Source: Podospora pseudocomata (Eukaryota; Ascomycota; Sordariomycetes; Sordariales; Podosporaceae). Taken from it: a DNA stretch of 64,000 bases. Where the stretch lies: the NCBI RefSeq assembly GCF_035222375.1, contig NC_085889.1, positions 3,472,001-3,536,000 of the forward strand. The letters run 5' to 3'. Position 1 is the stretch's first letter; each line of letters begins with the position of its first letter. This document shows, piece by piece, positions 10,828-21,700 of this stretch. The position numbers and the translations under genes are program-made. The notes beneath the pieces were generated by a model. The model had not been told where the DNA came from. It saw only the letters and a list, made by a program, of their open reading frames with translations, and made no database searches.

Positions 10828-11046
10828 GATGATTAAGCATATAAATGGGATTGGGGAGCATTTAGATGGGGTGTTTATAGAGACCGAGGCAAAATCACGC
10901 TGCATCTCATCTTCATGGTCATGAGGGCATGGTTTTTTGGTAGGCAACAAAAAATGCCCAAACTTGGAGGCTCAATGCGTGTAAATATCTATGTATAAAA
11001 TATCTGTACATTCCATCATAAGCAGGGGCAAACTCTTCCTTTTACA

Positions 11047-12291
11047 TTACCACCTATTTGGAGCATTTGCTCCTCCTGACGAGAATGTCCGGCTTGTTGT
11101 CTGGACCCTGGCACGCTCCTTCTCCAGTTTTGACAACCCAATGCGATCTGTCATGGGTGTGGCATCGATAATGTCGTCAAAGTCGTCGTTATCCGACCCA
11201 TTGTCCGAATCTGGTTCTGCATCCGAGTCTGGCTTCATGTTTTGCGAATGTGGTGTTGGCCTAGAGATCACTTCTGGTTTCTTCTCAAGTGTGTCCTCCT
11301 TCTCGGTGAACGGTTTCGAAGCCAGAATCTTCCTCCGAATAGCCTCCATCTCCGCGTCGTCATCGCTGTCGTCTGATATCGCAAACGGGTCCTTCTCTTC
11401 CTCCTCTGGTATTGGTTGAGATTGCTTTTGTTTCCCTTTTTGTGGTGGCGGATTGCTTCCAAGGTACATCCCATCAACCTCATCCTCTTCCTCCTCTTCA
11501 TCATCATCATCCTCCTCGTCGTCCTCCTCTTCCTCATCCGAATCATCCGAGTCTATTGGGGCTCGTCTGTTGACATTGCCCCCCGCCCAGATATCATCCC
11601 CCTCGGCCTCCTCCCTGTTCTCAGCATACTCCCTGTCCAACCTCTCCATCCACTCCTCCTGCGCCCTCTTGATCCCCGCCTCATCCTCACAGGCAGCGTA
11701 CTTCTTGAGCAACTTCTCGTTGATCTCCAAAAACGCCTTGCCATACGAGAAAGGAGCGAGGATCTCCTCGGCCCATTCTAAATGTCCGCAAATCGCAAAA
11801 GCGGCCGCGAGAGCCTCGACGCAGTTTAACCTCCAGGGCTTGCCGTAGTTGACTGTGTTGGCGGCGACGAGGTAGGGGAGGAGACGCTCGTGTTTGCCGC
11901 CGACTTTGTTCCATTGGACCTCTTGGGTGCGCGCCCAGGAGCACTCGACCACGGCGGCGCCGTTGGCTTCGAGGATGGGGCGGTCGGCGGGGGAGACTGT
12001 CTGTTTGCCGTTGGGGGTGATGATGACGCCGGCGTGGCGCTGGCCGAGGTGGAGGTCGCGCATGAGGCCGAGCTTCATGAGTTTCTTGCCGGAGCAGCGT
12101 TTGGGATCGCAGTGGCCTAGGTCCCAGCAGGCGGCTTTGAAGGCCGGGCGAGAGCGGGTGGTGGTGGAGGAGGAGGGGAGGGTAGGGTCATCGTTGTTGG
12201 GGTTGGATTCGGGGCGGTTGGAGTGGCGGGGGGGGCCGCGGTGAGAGTTCTTGCCGCCGCGGGAGAAGTTGTCTTTTTTGTGGCGGACCAT
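11047..12291 (-). CDS. TSR3: 18S rRNA aminocarboxypropyltransferase Tsr3
   Basis: Single exon, 414 aa. Tsr3 transfers the 3-amino-3-carboxypropyl group from S-adenosylmethionine to the hypermodified pseudouridine of 18S rRNA, a late cytoplasmic step in 40S maturation. The diagnostic N-terminal block is present (WDLGHCDPKRCSGKKLMKLG), followed by the conserved core VVECSWARTQEVQWNKV, RLLPYLVAANTVNYGKPWRLNCVEALAAAFAI and FSYGKAFLEINEKLLKKYAAC. The start ATG (12291) begins MVRHKKDNFSRGGKN, a basic leader common in fungal Tsr3. The last half after about residue 220 is a long acidic tail (DSDDSDEEEEDDEEDDDDEE), also seen in other fungi. It is divergently paired with the GGA gene. Identity is firm. 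Confidence 0.95.
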   Translation of the reverse strand: MVRHKKDNFSRGGKNSHRGPPRHSNRPESNPNNDDPTLPSSSTTTRSRPAFKAACWDLGHCDPKRCSGKKLMKLGLMRDLHLGQRHAGVIITPNGKQTVSPADRPILEANGAAVVECSWARTQEVQWNKVGGKHERLLPYLVAANTVNYGKPWRLNCVEALAAAFAICGHLEWAEEILAPFSYGKAFLEINEKLLKKYAACEDEAGIKRAQEEWMERLDREYAENREEAEGDDIWAGGNVNRRAPIDSDDSDEEEEDDEEDDDDEEEEEDEVDGMYLGSNPPPQKGKQKQSQPIPEEEEKDPFAISDDSDDDAEMEAIRRKILASKPFTEKEDTLEKKPEVISRPTPHSQNMKPDSDAEPDSDNGSDNDDFDDIIDATPMTDRIGLSKLEKERARVQTTSRTFSSGGANAPNRW

Positions 12292-12792
12292 GGTGATAGC
12301 TAGAGGGGGCTATGTTTTTGTGAAGGGAGGTGAGGGTGGTGAGGGTGGGTGGTGATATCAGGAAGCTGAAAAATGTCAGAATAATAATTTATGGTGGGGT
12401 GGGAAACGTCACCCCCACTATTACCAGCTGAGGCTTACCCCGCTTATGCAACGTTCCGGGAGCTTTCACAGGGGTCCTGGATCTACGTACCCCCTGGGAT
12501 TTATTCGAGAAACGGGTCGTTCGGGCTTCTTGCATGCTGCCACCTGCTTGTTTGCTGCCACCGACAGTTGCAGTCCAAGCTTCCTATCTCAACCCCATCC
12601 CAAATTCACGTTGCTGCCTGTCTACTGGGGCTTTAATACTGGCGCTGTAGACAACTTTGTACTCGTAGCACTACTTGCTTGATATTCCAGCTTCACAAGC
12701 TGTCCTTATCCCCCCCGACACAGACACCACTGACGAGCCGAGCTCCCATCCCCGTCGAACCGCCCCCAGAAAGAACAACACCACCATTAACA
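12292..12792. other. Divergent promoter between TSR3 and GGA
   Basis: 501 nt holding both promoters and leaders. No structured element or coding region is evident. Confidence 0.4.
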
Positions 12793-14879
12793 ATGGAGGC
12801 GGCCTCGGCGCGATACGCGGCAAGGGACCGCTGGGGAGACCCGGGTCACCCGGCGCCGTCACAGCTTCTACGATACATTGCTTCGGCCTGCAGTCCCGAG
12901 AACTACGAACCCAACCTCGCGCTCAATCTCGAGATCAGCGACCTCATCAACGCCAAGAAGGGCTCAGCCCCGCGCGAGGCGGCCGTGGCCATTGTCAACT
13001 ACATCAACCACCGCAACCCCAACATTGCCATGCTGGCTCTGAACCTGTTGGACATATGCGTCAAGAACTGCGGCTACCCTTTCCACTTGCAAATCAGCAC
13101 CAAGGAGTTCCTGAACGAGCTGGTCCGCCGCTTCCCTGAACGCCCGCCTATCCGCCCGACCCGTGTCCAGCTCAAGATCCTCGAGCTGATAGAAGAATGG
13201 CGCGGTACGATTTGCGAGACGAGCAGGTACAGGGAGGACTTGGGGTTCATTAGGGATATGCACCGGTTATTGAGTTATAAGGGGTATACGTTCCCGGAGG
13301 TCAGGAGGGAGGATGCGGCCGTGTTGAATCCTAGCGATGTAGGTTCTTGCCGGGCCCGTCTGTGAGCTATGGGCTGCGATGCTAACCGAATAGAATTTGA
13401 AATCGGCAGAGGAGATGGAAAAGGAGGAGAGGGAAGCCCAGTCGGCCAAGCTACAAGAGCTGATTCGCAGGGGCACCCCTGAGGACCTTCGCGAGGCCAA
13501 CCAACTGATGAAAATTATGACGGGTTACGATACAAGATCGAAGGTCGACTACCGCGCCAAAGCGGCGGAGGAGGTGGCCAAAATTCAGCAGAAGGCGAGG
13601 TTGTTGGAGGAGAGGTTAGCGCAGTTTAAGCCCGGTGATAAGATGGCGGACGGTGATGTGTTCTCGGAGCTCGCCTCAGCCCTGTCCAGCGCCCAACCAA
13701 AGATCCAGAAAATGTGTGAGGAAGAGTCGGAAGACCACGAAGCTGTTGCGAAGCTGCTGGAAATTAACGATGCCATTCACCGGACTTTCCAGAGATACAG
13801 GCTGCTGAAGAAGGGAGACTTTGAGGGTGCTGCCAAGTTGGCCGACCCCAATTTCACCCCATCTGGGAGTGCTGGTGGGAAGGGCGCAGCCGGCGAGCTG
13901 TCTTTGATTGACTTTGACGACGCTGCGGCAGACACAAACGGTTCTGGCAGTCAAGGGGCATCTCAAGCTTCCGGATCTGGTCTTGAAAATGACCTCCTAG
14001 GCCTGTCCTTAGGGGAAACGAGCAGCTACGGCCAAACGGGCGGTATTGCTTTGGGTTTTGGTGCCAATACTAGTATGCTTTCTTTCCTCCTCACCAACGT
14101 TGGACTATGGCTAACAGTCCCAGATATCCCTGGCCCGGCTCTTTTGTCTTCGGTTACACAAAACAACAGCGCTGGAGGGAACTACAGCGTATCGACATCA
14201 ACCTCACCAGCACCACCCCCTGGCTTCTCAAACTTTTCCGCCTTCAGCTCGGCGCCCTCGTCTAAGACGGCCACCCCAAAGCCTGTCAGCTCGGCGTTCT
14301 CACCGCCCGCCTCCAAACCAGTTTCCAACGATCCCTTTGCCCAACTGGCCTCTCTTGGCTCCAAGCCAGCGACACCCACGCCAGCGGCACCCCAAAACAA
14401 CGACGATGACGAGTGGAGTTTCTCCTCGGCCCTCCCACCAGAAGCTCCCGCCCAGCCCAGGGAGCACACGGCCGTCATCAACAACACCAATCTCAAGATT
14501 GACTTCAAGGCCTTCCGAGCGGCAGAGGGACAACCACCGGTGGATTTGCTCATGCTGTTCAGCAACAACACTCCCTTCCCAGTAACGGAACTGCACTTTC
14601 AACTAGCAGTGACCAAGGTATGTTTTTGCCGTTACTATTGTGTAGAATAGCCCATGCTGACTTTTTCGACAGGGCTATGAGTTACAACTCACGCCACAGT
14701 CCGGCCGTAATCTCTTGCCAAAACAAATCAACGGGGTCAAACAGGAGGTCAAGGTGTGGCGCTCGGGGGACAAGTTGCAGAAGGTGGAAAAGATCAAGCT
14801 GCGGTGGAGGGTGAGCTACAAGCTGAATGGGGAGGTGAAGAACGAGATGGGGGAGGTGCCGGAGTTTAGTATTCCGTAG
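12793..14879 (+). CDS. GGA-type Arf-binding clathrin adaptor (VHS-GAT-GAE)
   Basis: Four exons: 12793-13338, 13394-14072, 14124-14617 and 14673-14879, 641 aa. GGA proteins sort cargo from the trans-Golgi to endosomes with Arf-GTP and clathrin. The VHS domain covers about residues 25-165 (NLEISDLINAKKGSAPREAAVAIVNYINHRNP is its core), and GAT about 190-320 (helical, LLEERLAQFKPGD, LLEINDAIHRTFQRY). The flexible hinge carries a clathrin-box-like LIDFD at 353-357. The C-terminal GAE (gamma-ear) domain begins near INNTNLKIDFKA and ends PEFSIP. All three introns are 50-55 nt; the second (14073-14123) is 51 nt without a stop, so its retention would only insert 17 residues. ATG 12793 sits in the AACAATGG context. 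Equivalent to yeast Gga1/Gga2; which paralogue cannot be told. Confidence 0.93.
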
Positions 14880-15990
14880 ACGGTCCAGCGGTGGTGGAAA
14901 GTGAGGGTCTGGCGCGTCGTGGTCTGTGTTGTAATATCCGGGATTGAGCCAGGAACGGAACATGACGCATGTTGATAGTTGAAGCGGAGAGCGCGGAGGC
15001 TGAAAAAGCGATTACAGTTGGTGTTTTCGAGACCTGCGGGTGTTGGAATTACAAGACGTCTCTTTTTTTTCTTCCTCTTCTCTTGTTGCCAGATGGACCT
15101 GCCCCTATTTATAATACCTAATTGCAGTGACTGCAACGGTAGGGCAGTGTGAGCGGTGCTGTCATGGCATGGTCTCAGGGCCGGGCCCCTTCCTCATTTT
15201 TACTCAATGGCACCTAAACACCATCCTCGTCATTCGAGCATGACCTCTTCATACTTGCTCGGAAGCCTTGCCGCTATCCCGCAAGACAATGCTGAATCAT
15301 CTCAACTCGAATATATTAACTGGACACCACATAATAATCACGAAAGCGCAGCCCGCCGAGATGCTTTGATACTTGCTGGACCCTCCTCGCCGCCCTCTTC
15401 CTCTCCCACGGCTTTTGTTGGCCCATGGAAGAGGGCGGGGGAGAAGGGGGACGGTTTGTGCAGAGCGGTGTGCGGGGCATGGCTTGGGCTGAAGCACAGG
15501 GAGATGGGAAGATTGAGGAGAGGGGAATAATGGAAAAGGGGTAATAGGTGGATGGTGATGGTGATGTTGTATATGATTTAGACGACAGGGGGGGGGCTAT
15601 CTTGACATCTTGGAAGTGGTTACCTCGGTTTTGAGAACAAAAAGTAGTAGGAAAAACACTCATCATTACTTGCATTGTAACTGCCCCAACAACCCCCTCA
15701 ATAAAACGAGAGAGCCATCGAATCCAACGGCAAATACCTAACTAAATACCCTTTCCCCATCCCCATCCCCATCCCCATCCACATGTACAAATTATACACA
15801 TCCCATTAAAACATATTAACCCCCCCGCTGTTCATATCTTCATCCCTTAACCCTTTTCTATATATATACCCATCTCATCCATCCATTTCCCTCTGCAGCA
15901 TTAACTAACCATCATCATTATTACACCCCCACCACGGTCTACCCCATTCTATCATCCCATCGTCTATATAATAGCACGTCCCCATCCCCC
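14880..15990. other. Convergent intergenic region
   Basis: 1.1 kb between convergent GGA and LCB1. Short frames at 15156-15530 and opposite look random in composition. A CCCCAT hexamer repeat lies near 15753-15780. No gene is supported. Confidence 0.45.
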
Positions 15991-17686
15991 TCACGCAGCA
16001 GGCAAGTTAAGCTTGTTATTCCCCTTCTTGGTCATAACCTTGGTAATAGCATGCCTGATCGTCTGCCCCGCCTTCTCCATGTCCTTCTTGCTCAAGCCCG
16101 AAGTGACACACACCTTGAGCGCAGGCTGGACAATCCAGCTCCCATCCTTCAGGCTGTTATGAGTAGAAATGCTCATCCCCTTGAGCCTGGTGATCAAAAC
16201 CCCGTTCGCAAGAGCCTATATTACACCTCGTTAGTTAAACCAAACTCATGTTCGGTGCCAAGACGCAGGGGGAAACAAACATACCTCATCCACACACTCT
16301 TGCAGCAACCTCTCCTGGTCCTCCAACCCCAACCTCCTCGCCCTCACCACCTCCTCCCTCAACACCAAAAGCTGCACCGGGTTCTCCGCCGCGCTCGTGC
16401 AGACAACCCACTCGCTCCTCCCCTCGGCCAGCTGCCCCCTCAACAACCTGACATTCTCCCTGCACCCCGCCAAAATCTCGGGGTTGCTCTGCAACACATT
16501 CAAGCTCTCGCTCGCCGTCATGGCCAGCATGGCCGGCAGCGCCGCAGAAAAGGTGTACGCCGCCGCCGCGATCCTCTGGTGCTCAACCACATCCCCATCC
16601 CCCGCGCAAAACCCACCCCCCGCGCACAGCGGCCCAGCCAAGCTCCCCACGATCATGTCAATCTGCGTCGGATCAACATTCTGATGCTCCGTCAACCCCC
16701 TCCCCGTCCGCCCCAGCACGCCAAACGACCAAGTCTCGTCCAGAATAATCCTAAACTTGTACTTCTCCTTCAGCTCCACCAGCTTAGGCAGATTATTCAT
16801 ATCCCCGCACGTCTCAAACAGTCCCTCGGTGACAATAAACCGTCTGGTCAGCTTGCCCTTCTTCTTCTGCTCCGCCACAACGCCCCTCATGACTTGCTCC
16901 AGGTCCTCAAAGTCGTTGTGGTTGTACCACCTGATGTTGCTCCTGCTGATCTCCAACCCTCTCCGAATAGAGTAATTGACCGCCCTGTCAGCCACGATAA
17001 CATCCCCGCGTTTGCAAAACGCGGGAATCACGGACGAAATCGCCGAAAAGGCCTGGGCGTAGACGATGCACTTCTCTGTGCCTAGGTAGCTCGCGATATC
17101 GGCCTCGGCCTTCATGTGCACGTCCTGCGTTCCGTAGAACTGGGGAGGACCGCAGGGCCCAACGCCATAGGTCCGAAGAGTGGCGATGGCTTTCTCCTTG
17201 ATTTGCTCGTTGGCGTTGAGGTTGTAAAAGTTGTACGAGGCGAGGTTGGTGACGGTTTTGCCGGTGGAGAGTTTGGATTTGGGGCCCGAGGGGCCGACGA
17301 GAATGGGGAGTTTCTCGAGCGAGGTGTCTTCTAGGGGGGTGAGAGGGGCGACGAGGGGTTCGGGTGTCCATTCTTCGACTAGTTCGTCGATTTCCTTGAG
17401 CGGGGGGGGGAGGTTAGTAGAGGTTATTGTGGGGGAAGGGGGGAGAAGGACGTACGTCTTCGGTGAGCTTGACGTAGTTGACCTTGCTGGTCGAGTAACT
17501 TGGGCTGAGGAGATAGCGGATAAAGAAGATGACCAGCACCAGCTCGATGGCGGATCTGACGGGGTCGTTTTGGTAGCTGGACCTGACATAGCGGATGAGG
17601 ACTGCGCTGCCGGGGACCTTTTGGAAGGTGGTCGCCGCGTGGTCGAGGAAGAGGTTGAGGCGGGTTTGGAGGTCTTGGAGATCCAT
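15991..17686 (-). CDS. LCB1: Serine palmitoyltransferase subunit 1 (LCB1)
   Basis: Three exons: 17686-17456, 17394-16285 and 16215-15991, with introns of 61 and 69 nt, both phase 0; 521 aa. LCB1 pairs with LCB2 in the ER membrane to condense serine with palmitoyl-CoA, the first step of sphingolipid synthesis. The N-terminus has one membrane segment (AIELVLVIFFIRYLLSPSYS) before the cytosolic alpha-oxoamine synthase fold. Recognisable blocks are LASYNFYNLN, TLRTYGVGPCGPPQFYGT (holding the cysteine equivalent to human SPTLC1 Cys133), FIVTEGLFETCGDMNNLPKL, and IILDETWSFGVLGRTGRGLTEH. As expected for LCB1, the motif that carries the PLP lysine in LCB2 has none here (DMIVGSLAGPLCAGGGFCAG). Start chosen at MDLQDLQTRLN; the upstream in-frame extension looks like leader. 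Identity is firm. Confidence 0.95.
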
Positions 17687-18790
17687 GTTTGCTGTTCCTC
17701 CTCCTGCTTGTGCTTGTTGTTGTTTCAAGATCGATCTGGTATGTAGGGGAAGACACAGAATCAACAGATCAATCGCATTGGTTAAACCCGCTCGCTCGCT
17801 GAAAAGACAAGGAGAGTGTAAACGCCGTTCCGTCAGGTAAACTCTTCAAATGCTTGTCGCGTTCGTGTTGCGGTGTCGGTGTCGTGTGGTAAGTTGCAGC
17901 TGGGGAAAAATATTCCAGCAGCAGCAGCAAGCAGCAGTGGTGGTAGCGGTCGCGCGCGCCGCTAGGGTGACAACACAGCACACCACGGCACAACGGCAGC
18001 CTCGGAAAACAGGGGGTCGGTCCCACACACGTCAGACCAGTGGCTCGGAGCGCTGTAGACCCACCCCACTTTACTTTTTTTCCTCTTGTTCTCAAATCCC
18101 GTTCCCGACTCAGGGGCAAGTTCTCTTGGCATCTCAAATCAGTTCAGGGGCAACCAAGATATTTTCATTAGGTACCCTACTCTCAATCATACACACATTC
18201 AAGAACTCATCAATAATCATGCCCTTCTTTGCTCAATGACTCGTAGCCATCCATCCTTATTGAACCCATTACATTACGTAGTAGCACATCGACGACAACA
18301 CACACAAGCAATCATCTTGAAAAACACGCAATGCTTCAAAGGTACTTGGACAAATATGCAACAACGCAACCCAACAATGCCATTAATCCGCATTAAGCAA
18401 CTTTCAGAAGACCACATAACAAAAAGCAGCAGAGACAGGGAAATTGAGCTAAGCGTCTAGAATAATAATAAAAAAGCCCACTTGTATGTATGTGATACCA
18501 ATGCCTTCCGCCAACCCCAAAATCAAAAAATCAACAAGAAAAAAGAAAGAAAAAAAAAGAGAGACAAAAAAATCAAAATGAAATGATGCTCATGCTGCCA
18601 GAGGTTTGCTGTCGAGTTCCAAGAATACAACATTTCTTTTCATGACAAAAACTCCCCGGGACCACTCCCCATCTCCCTATTCTTTTCCTTGACCAAAGAG
18701 AGGTTCGACAAAATCCCATATGGCTACTATTAAAAATTGTACAAAGTCGTGGCCTCGCGCGAGGCTGACCAAGCTGGCGCTTTGCTTTGC
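17687..18790. other. Intergenic region between LCB1 promoter and FKS1 3' end
   Basis: LCB1 leader and promoter on the left (with a CAG/GCA run near 17908-17935), then the A-rich 3' region of FKS1 (18460-18790). No gene supported. Confidence 0.45.
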
Positions 18791-21700
18791 TTAAAAGAGT
18801 CTGTCGTTGGTGCCCGCAGTCTCGGCCGGTCTTTTCGCCGCAACTGTCGTAGGGGTATAGGCACCACTGTAGCTCGGGCGACCGGTACCGGTCATGGTGC
18901 TGTTGCGGGTGTTGTCCTGATTCACATCAGGCTGCACCAACACCATGTCGCCAAACGTCAACGTCGTTTCCAGAGTCGGCATGATGAACTTGCCGGCAAC
19001 GAGCGGGCCGGCGATCAAGGCGGCAAACAAGATGAACATGGTGAAGTAGAGGATCGAGTAACGCAGGACGCGTCTCCTCCTCAACTTGGTCTGCTTCATC
19101 GAGTAAATCGGAGGCCGGATTTGACGACTGTCAAACATGTCAGCGTGGTCAGCGATGAAGACGGACGAAGGCGGACATACCTTGGGCGGAGCCAGAAGAG
19201 CATCATGGAGTGCAGCTTGTCAACCTGAGGAATGAGAATGACAGGGAGCATGAGGAAGAGGATGACATGACCGAGGACAAAGTCGGCCGCGAACATGCTG
19301 AGCTCGGTGATCTTGCAGAGGAATTCACGGGCGGGCTGAGAAACGGTGTGCCAGCCGAGAGAGTACCACTTGCCGGTCCAGAAAGCGATGTTGGCGGCAT
19401 CCGTCTTCATTTCTCTGGTCAAGCACAGAGTGACGATGACCTTCAGGATGAAGCGCTGGAGAGCGAGGACAGCAATCATGCCCAGGAGCGTCCTGGTAAA
19501 GTCGGCACGCTGCAGGAAGAACATGACCTCGAAAAACACAAGAAGGCCAATAACAGCGACGGCGTGGGCGATGGCGGCGAGGACCGAGCCAAACTTCTTG
19601 CAGCACATGCTCAGAACCGGACCCATGCAGCACGCCATGCCGAACATGGCGGCCAGGACGGCAAGGTTGAGACCGATGGGGGCAAAGGCGACAATGGCGA
19701 CACGCATGACAACGGCCGCGGGATTGTCCACCTCCTTGGTGCCAAACTCACCACCAACACCGGTCAGGGAGTTGATGTAGAGATAGGGGATGAGGGTAAC
19801 AAGAACCAGGCAGAAAGGTGTGAAGATCTCAGCCCACATCATGTTGGTGAAGGCAGCACGAGGGACATCTCCCGACATCTTGGCAGACGGGTCACCGATA
19901 ACCTTGCGCTTGTAGCCCGTGGTTCTTGTTCTGGACAGGCGGCAGAACGAAATCCAAGATGAGGCGTGCGAGCGCGAGTTGCCACGAGACAGCCAGCGGA
20001 GGTAGTCGCGGTAATCGATGAAGAAATCGGTCCAGGCGAACTGGTGGGGGTTGTACAGGAAGGGGGAGATGACCAAGGCCAGCAGCGAAATCCAGAAGTA
20101 AATGATGGCGGGGGTCCAGACGGTGATGGTGGCGAACAACAACATCATCAGCAGACGGGCTCCGAAATAGATCGAAGGACCGGCGAAGCGCGAGTAGAGC
20201 ACACCGAAGGGGATGCGAGCCGTTGCGAAACCACGACCAGTACCGATGTAGCGAGCACCTCCGAAAGTGACATCCATCTGCACAGAGTTGGCGTAGATCT
20301 GGCAGACAAACACTTCAAAGAAGGGCGAGAGGGAGCCGATGTGCTTGGCGAAGCGCGTGGCGGCGCGCAGCACACCGCGTTCCATCATCTCCTGAACAAA
20401 CAGGGGCACGAACGAGAGGAAGAAGACGAAGAAAATCGACAGAATACTGCGGTAGACCCAGTCGACCAGCGCGTCCGTGTTGGCACAGCCCGTGGGCAAC
20501 AGAGGATCCGTGATGGGAACGTCGCGGTTGTAGTCGCAGCGGACAGTCTCCTTTCGAAGGGCACCGATCTGCAGGAGGCAGATCATGAAAAGCTGGACCG
20601 AAAGCATGATGAACATGTTGTTGACGTGGAAACCAGGATGGGCGTAGTAGAAGGACAAGAAGCGATCCAACGGCAGCTGGGTTCCGAGGTAGTAGTACTC
20701 GCGAGACAAAAACTGCTCACCCATGCCCGTTCCGATCTTGGTCGTGAAGTTGAGAATAGAGCCGAAACCCAAATCACGACCCTTGCCGCACTGGTAGTAC
20801 TCGCAGTGCTTGATGCGGCCACCACGCAACAGGGCGTTCATGCCGGCGTAAATATCTTCGTTCAAGTGCAGGCCCTTTTGAGCCTTGGACACGCCGCCGC
20901 GAGTCGTCATGAAGATGCCGTTGAGGAAATCGGGATGACCGTAATGAAGCTTGCCACCAATCTCGGCCAGCGTCCTGGCAAAGAGGGTGCCGAACGTCTG
21001 CTCCTTTCCGGCAGCAACGTCACCAAGGATCCCAATGTTCTCCGAGAAAATGTATTCACGAGCACCCAAGATGGCAACAGGAGTGTGGACCGCGTTCTTG
21101 ACACCGGGAGTGTAGGGGGAAACGTTGTCCGTCTTCATCTCCTCGAACTCGGCAAGAACGCTACGGATCTTGAGGCACTCCTCGAGGTAGTTGTCCTGGT
21201 TGGCATCGATGAGCTGGATGTACTCGCCGCGGTAGAAGATGATGGCGTGGTTCTGGTTGTCGGATTTGCCGTCACCGAGAATGGGGTTGCCAGAGAGCTG
21301 AATGCGGAACTTGGGGCGACGCTGACCGTTCTCCATGATCTCAGAGTGGCCATCGATCAGGGCAGAGTAGAGGCGGGGCTCCTCGCCCTCGTTAAGGGGA
21401 GGCTCCTCGTCGAGGTAGGCAATCTGGAGGTCGGGGTAGGCACGGAGCAAGAACTCGGCATTTTCCATCTCTTCCTTCTTGAACTTGGCGAATCGCTGCA
21501 TGGAGATGCAGAGCTTGAACTTGCGACGGGCCATGCGTTCAAGCTCACGCTCCAGCTTGTCCGAGTTGCCGCCAAACATCTGGACAACCTCGGGGTTCTC
21601 GACACGATAGAGCAGCTTGATGGCGCGGGCGTAGTTCATGAAGCCGGAAACAGTACGGTACAGGGTCTGGAAACGAAGCGAGGCCCAAATACGTGTGCGG

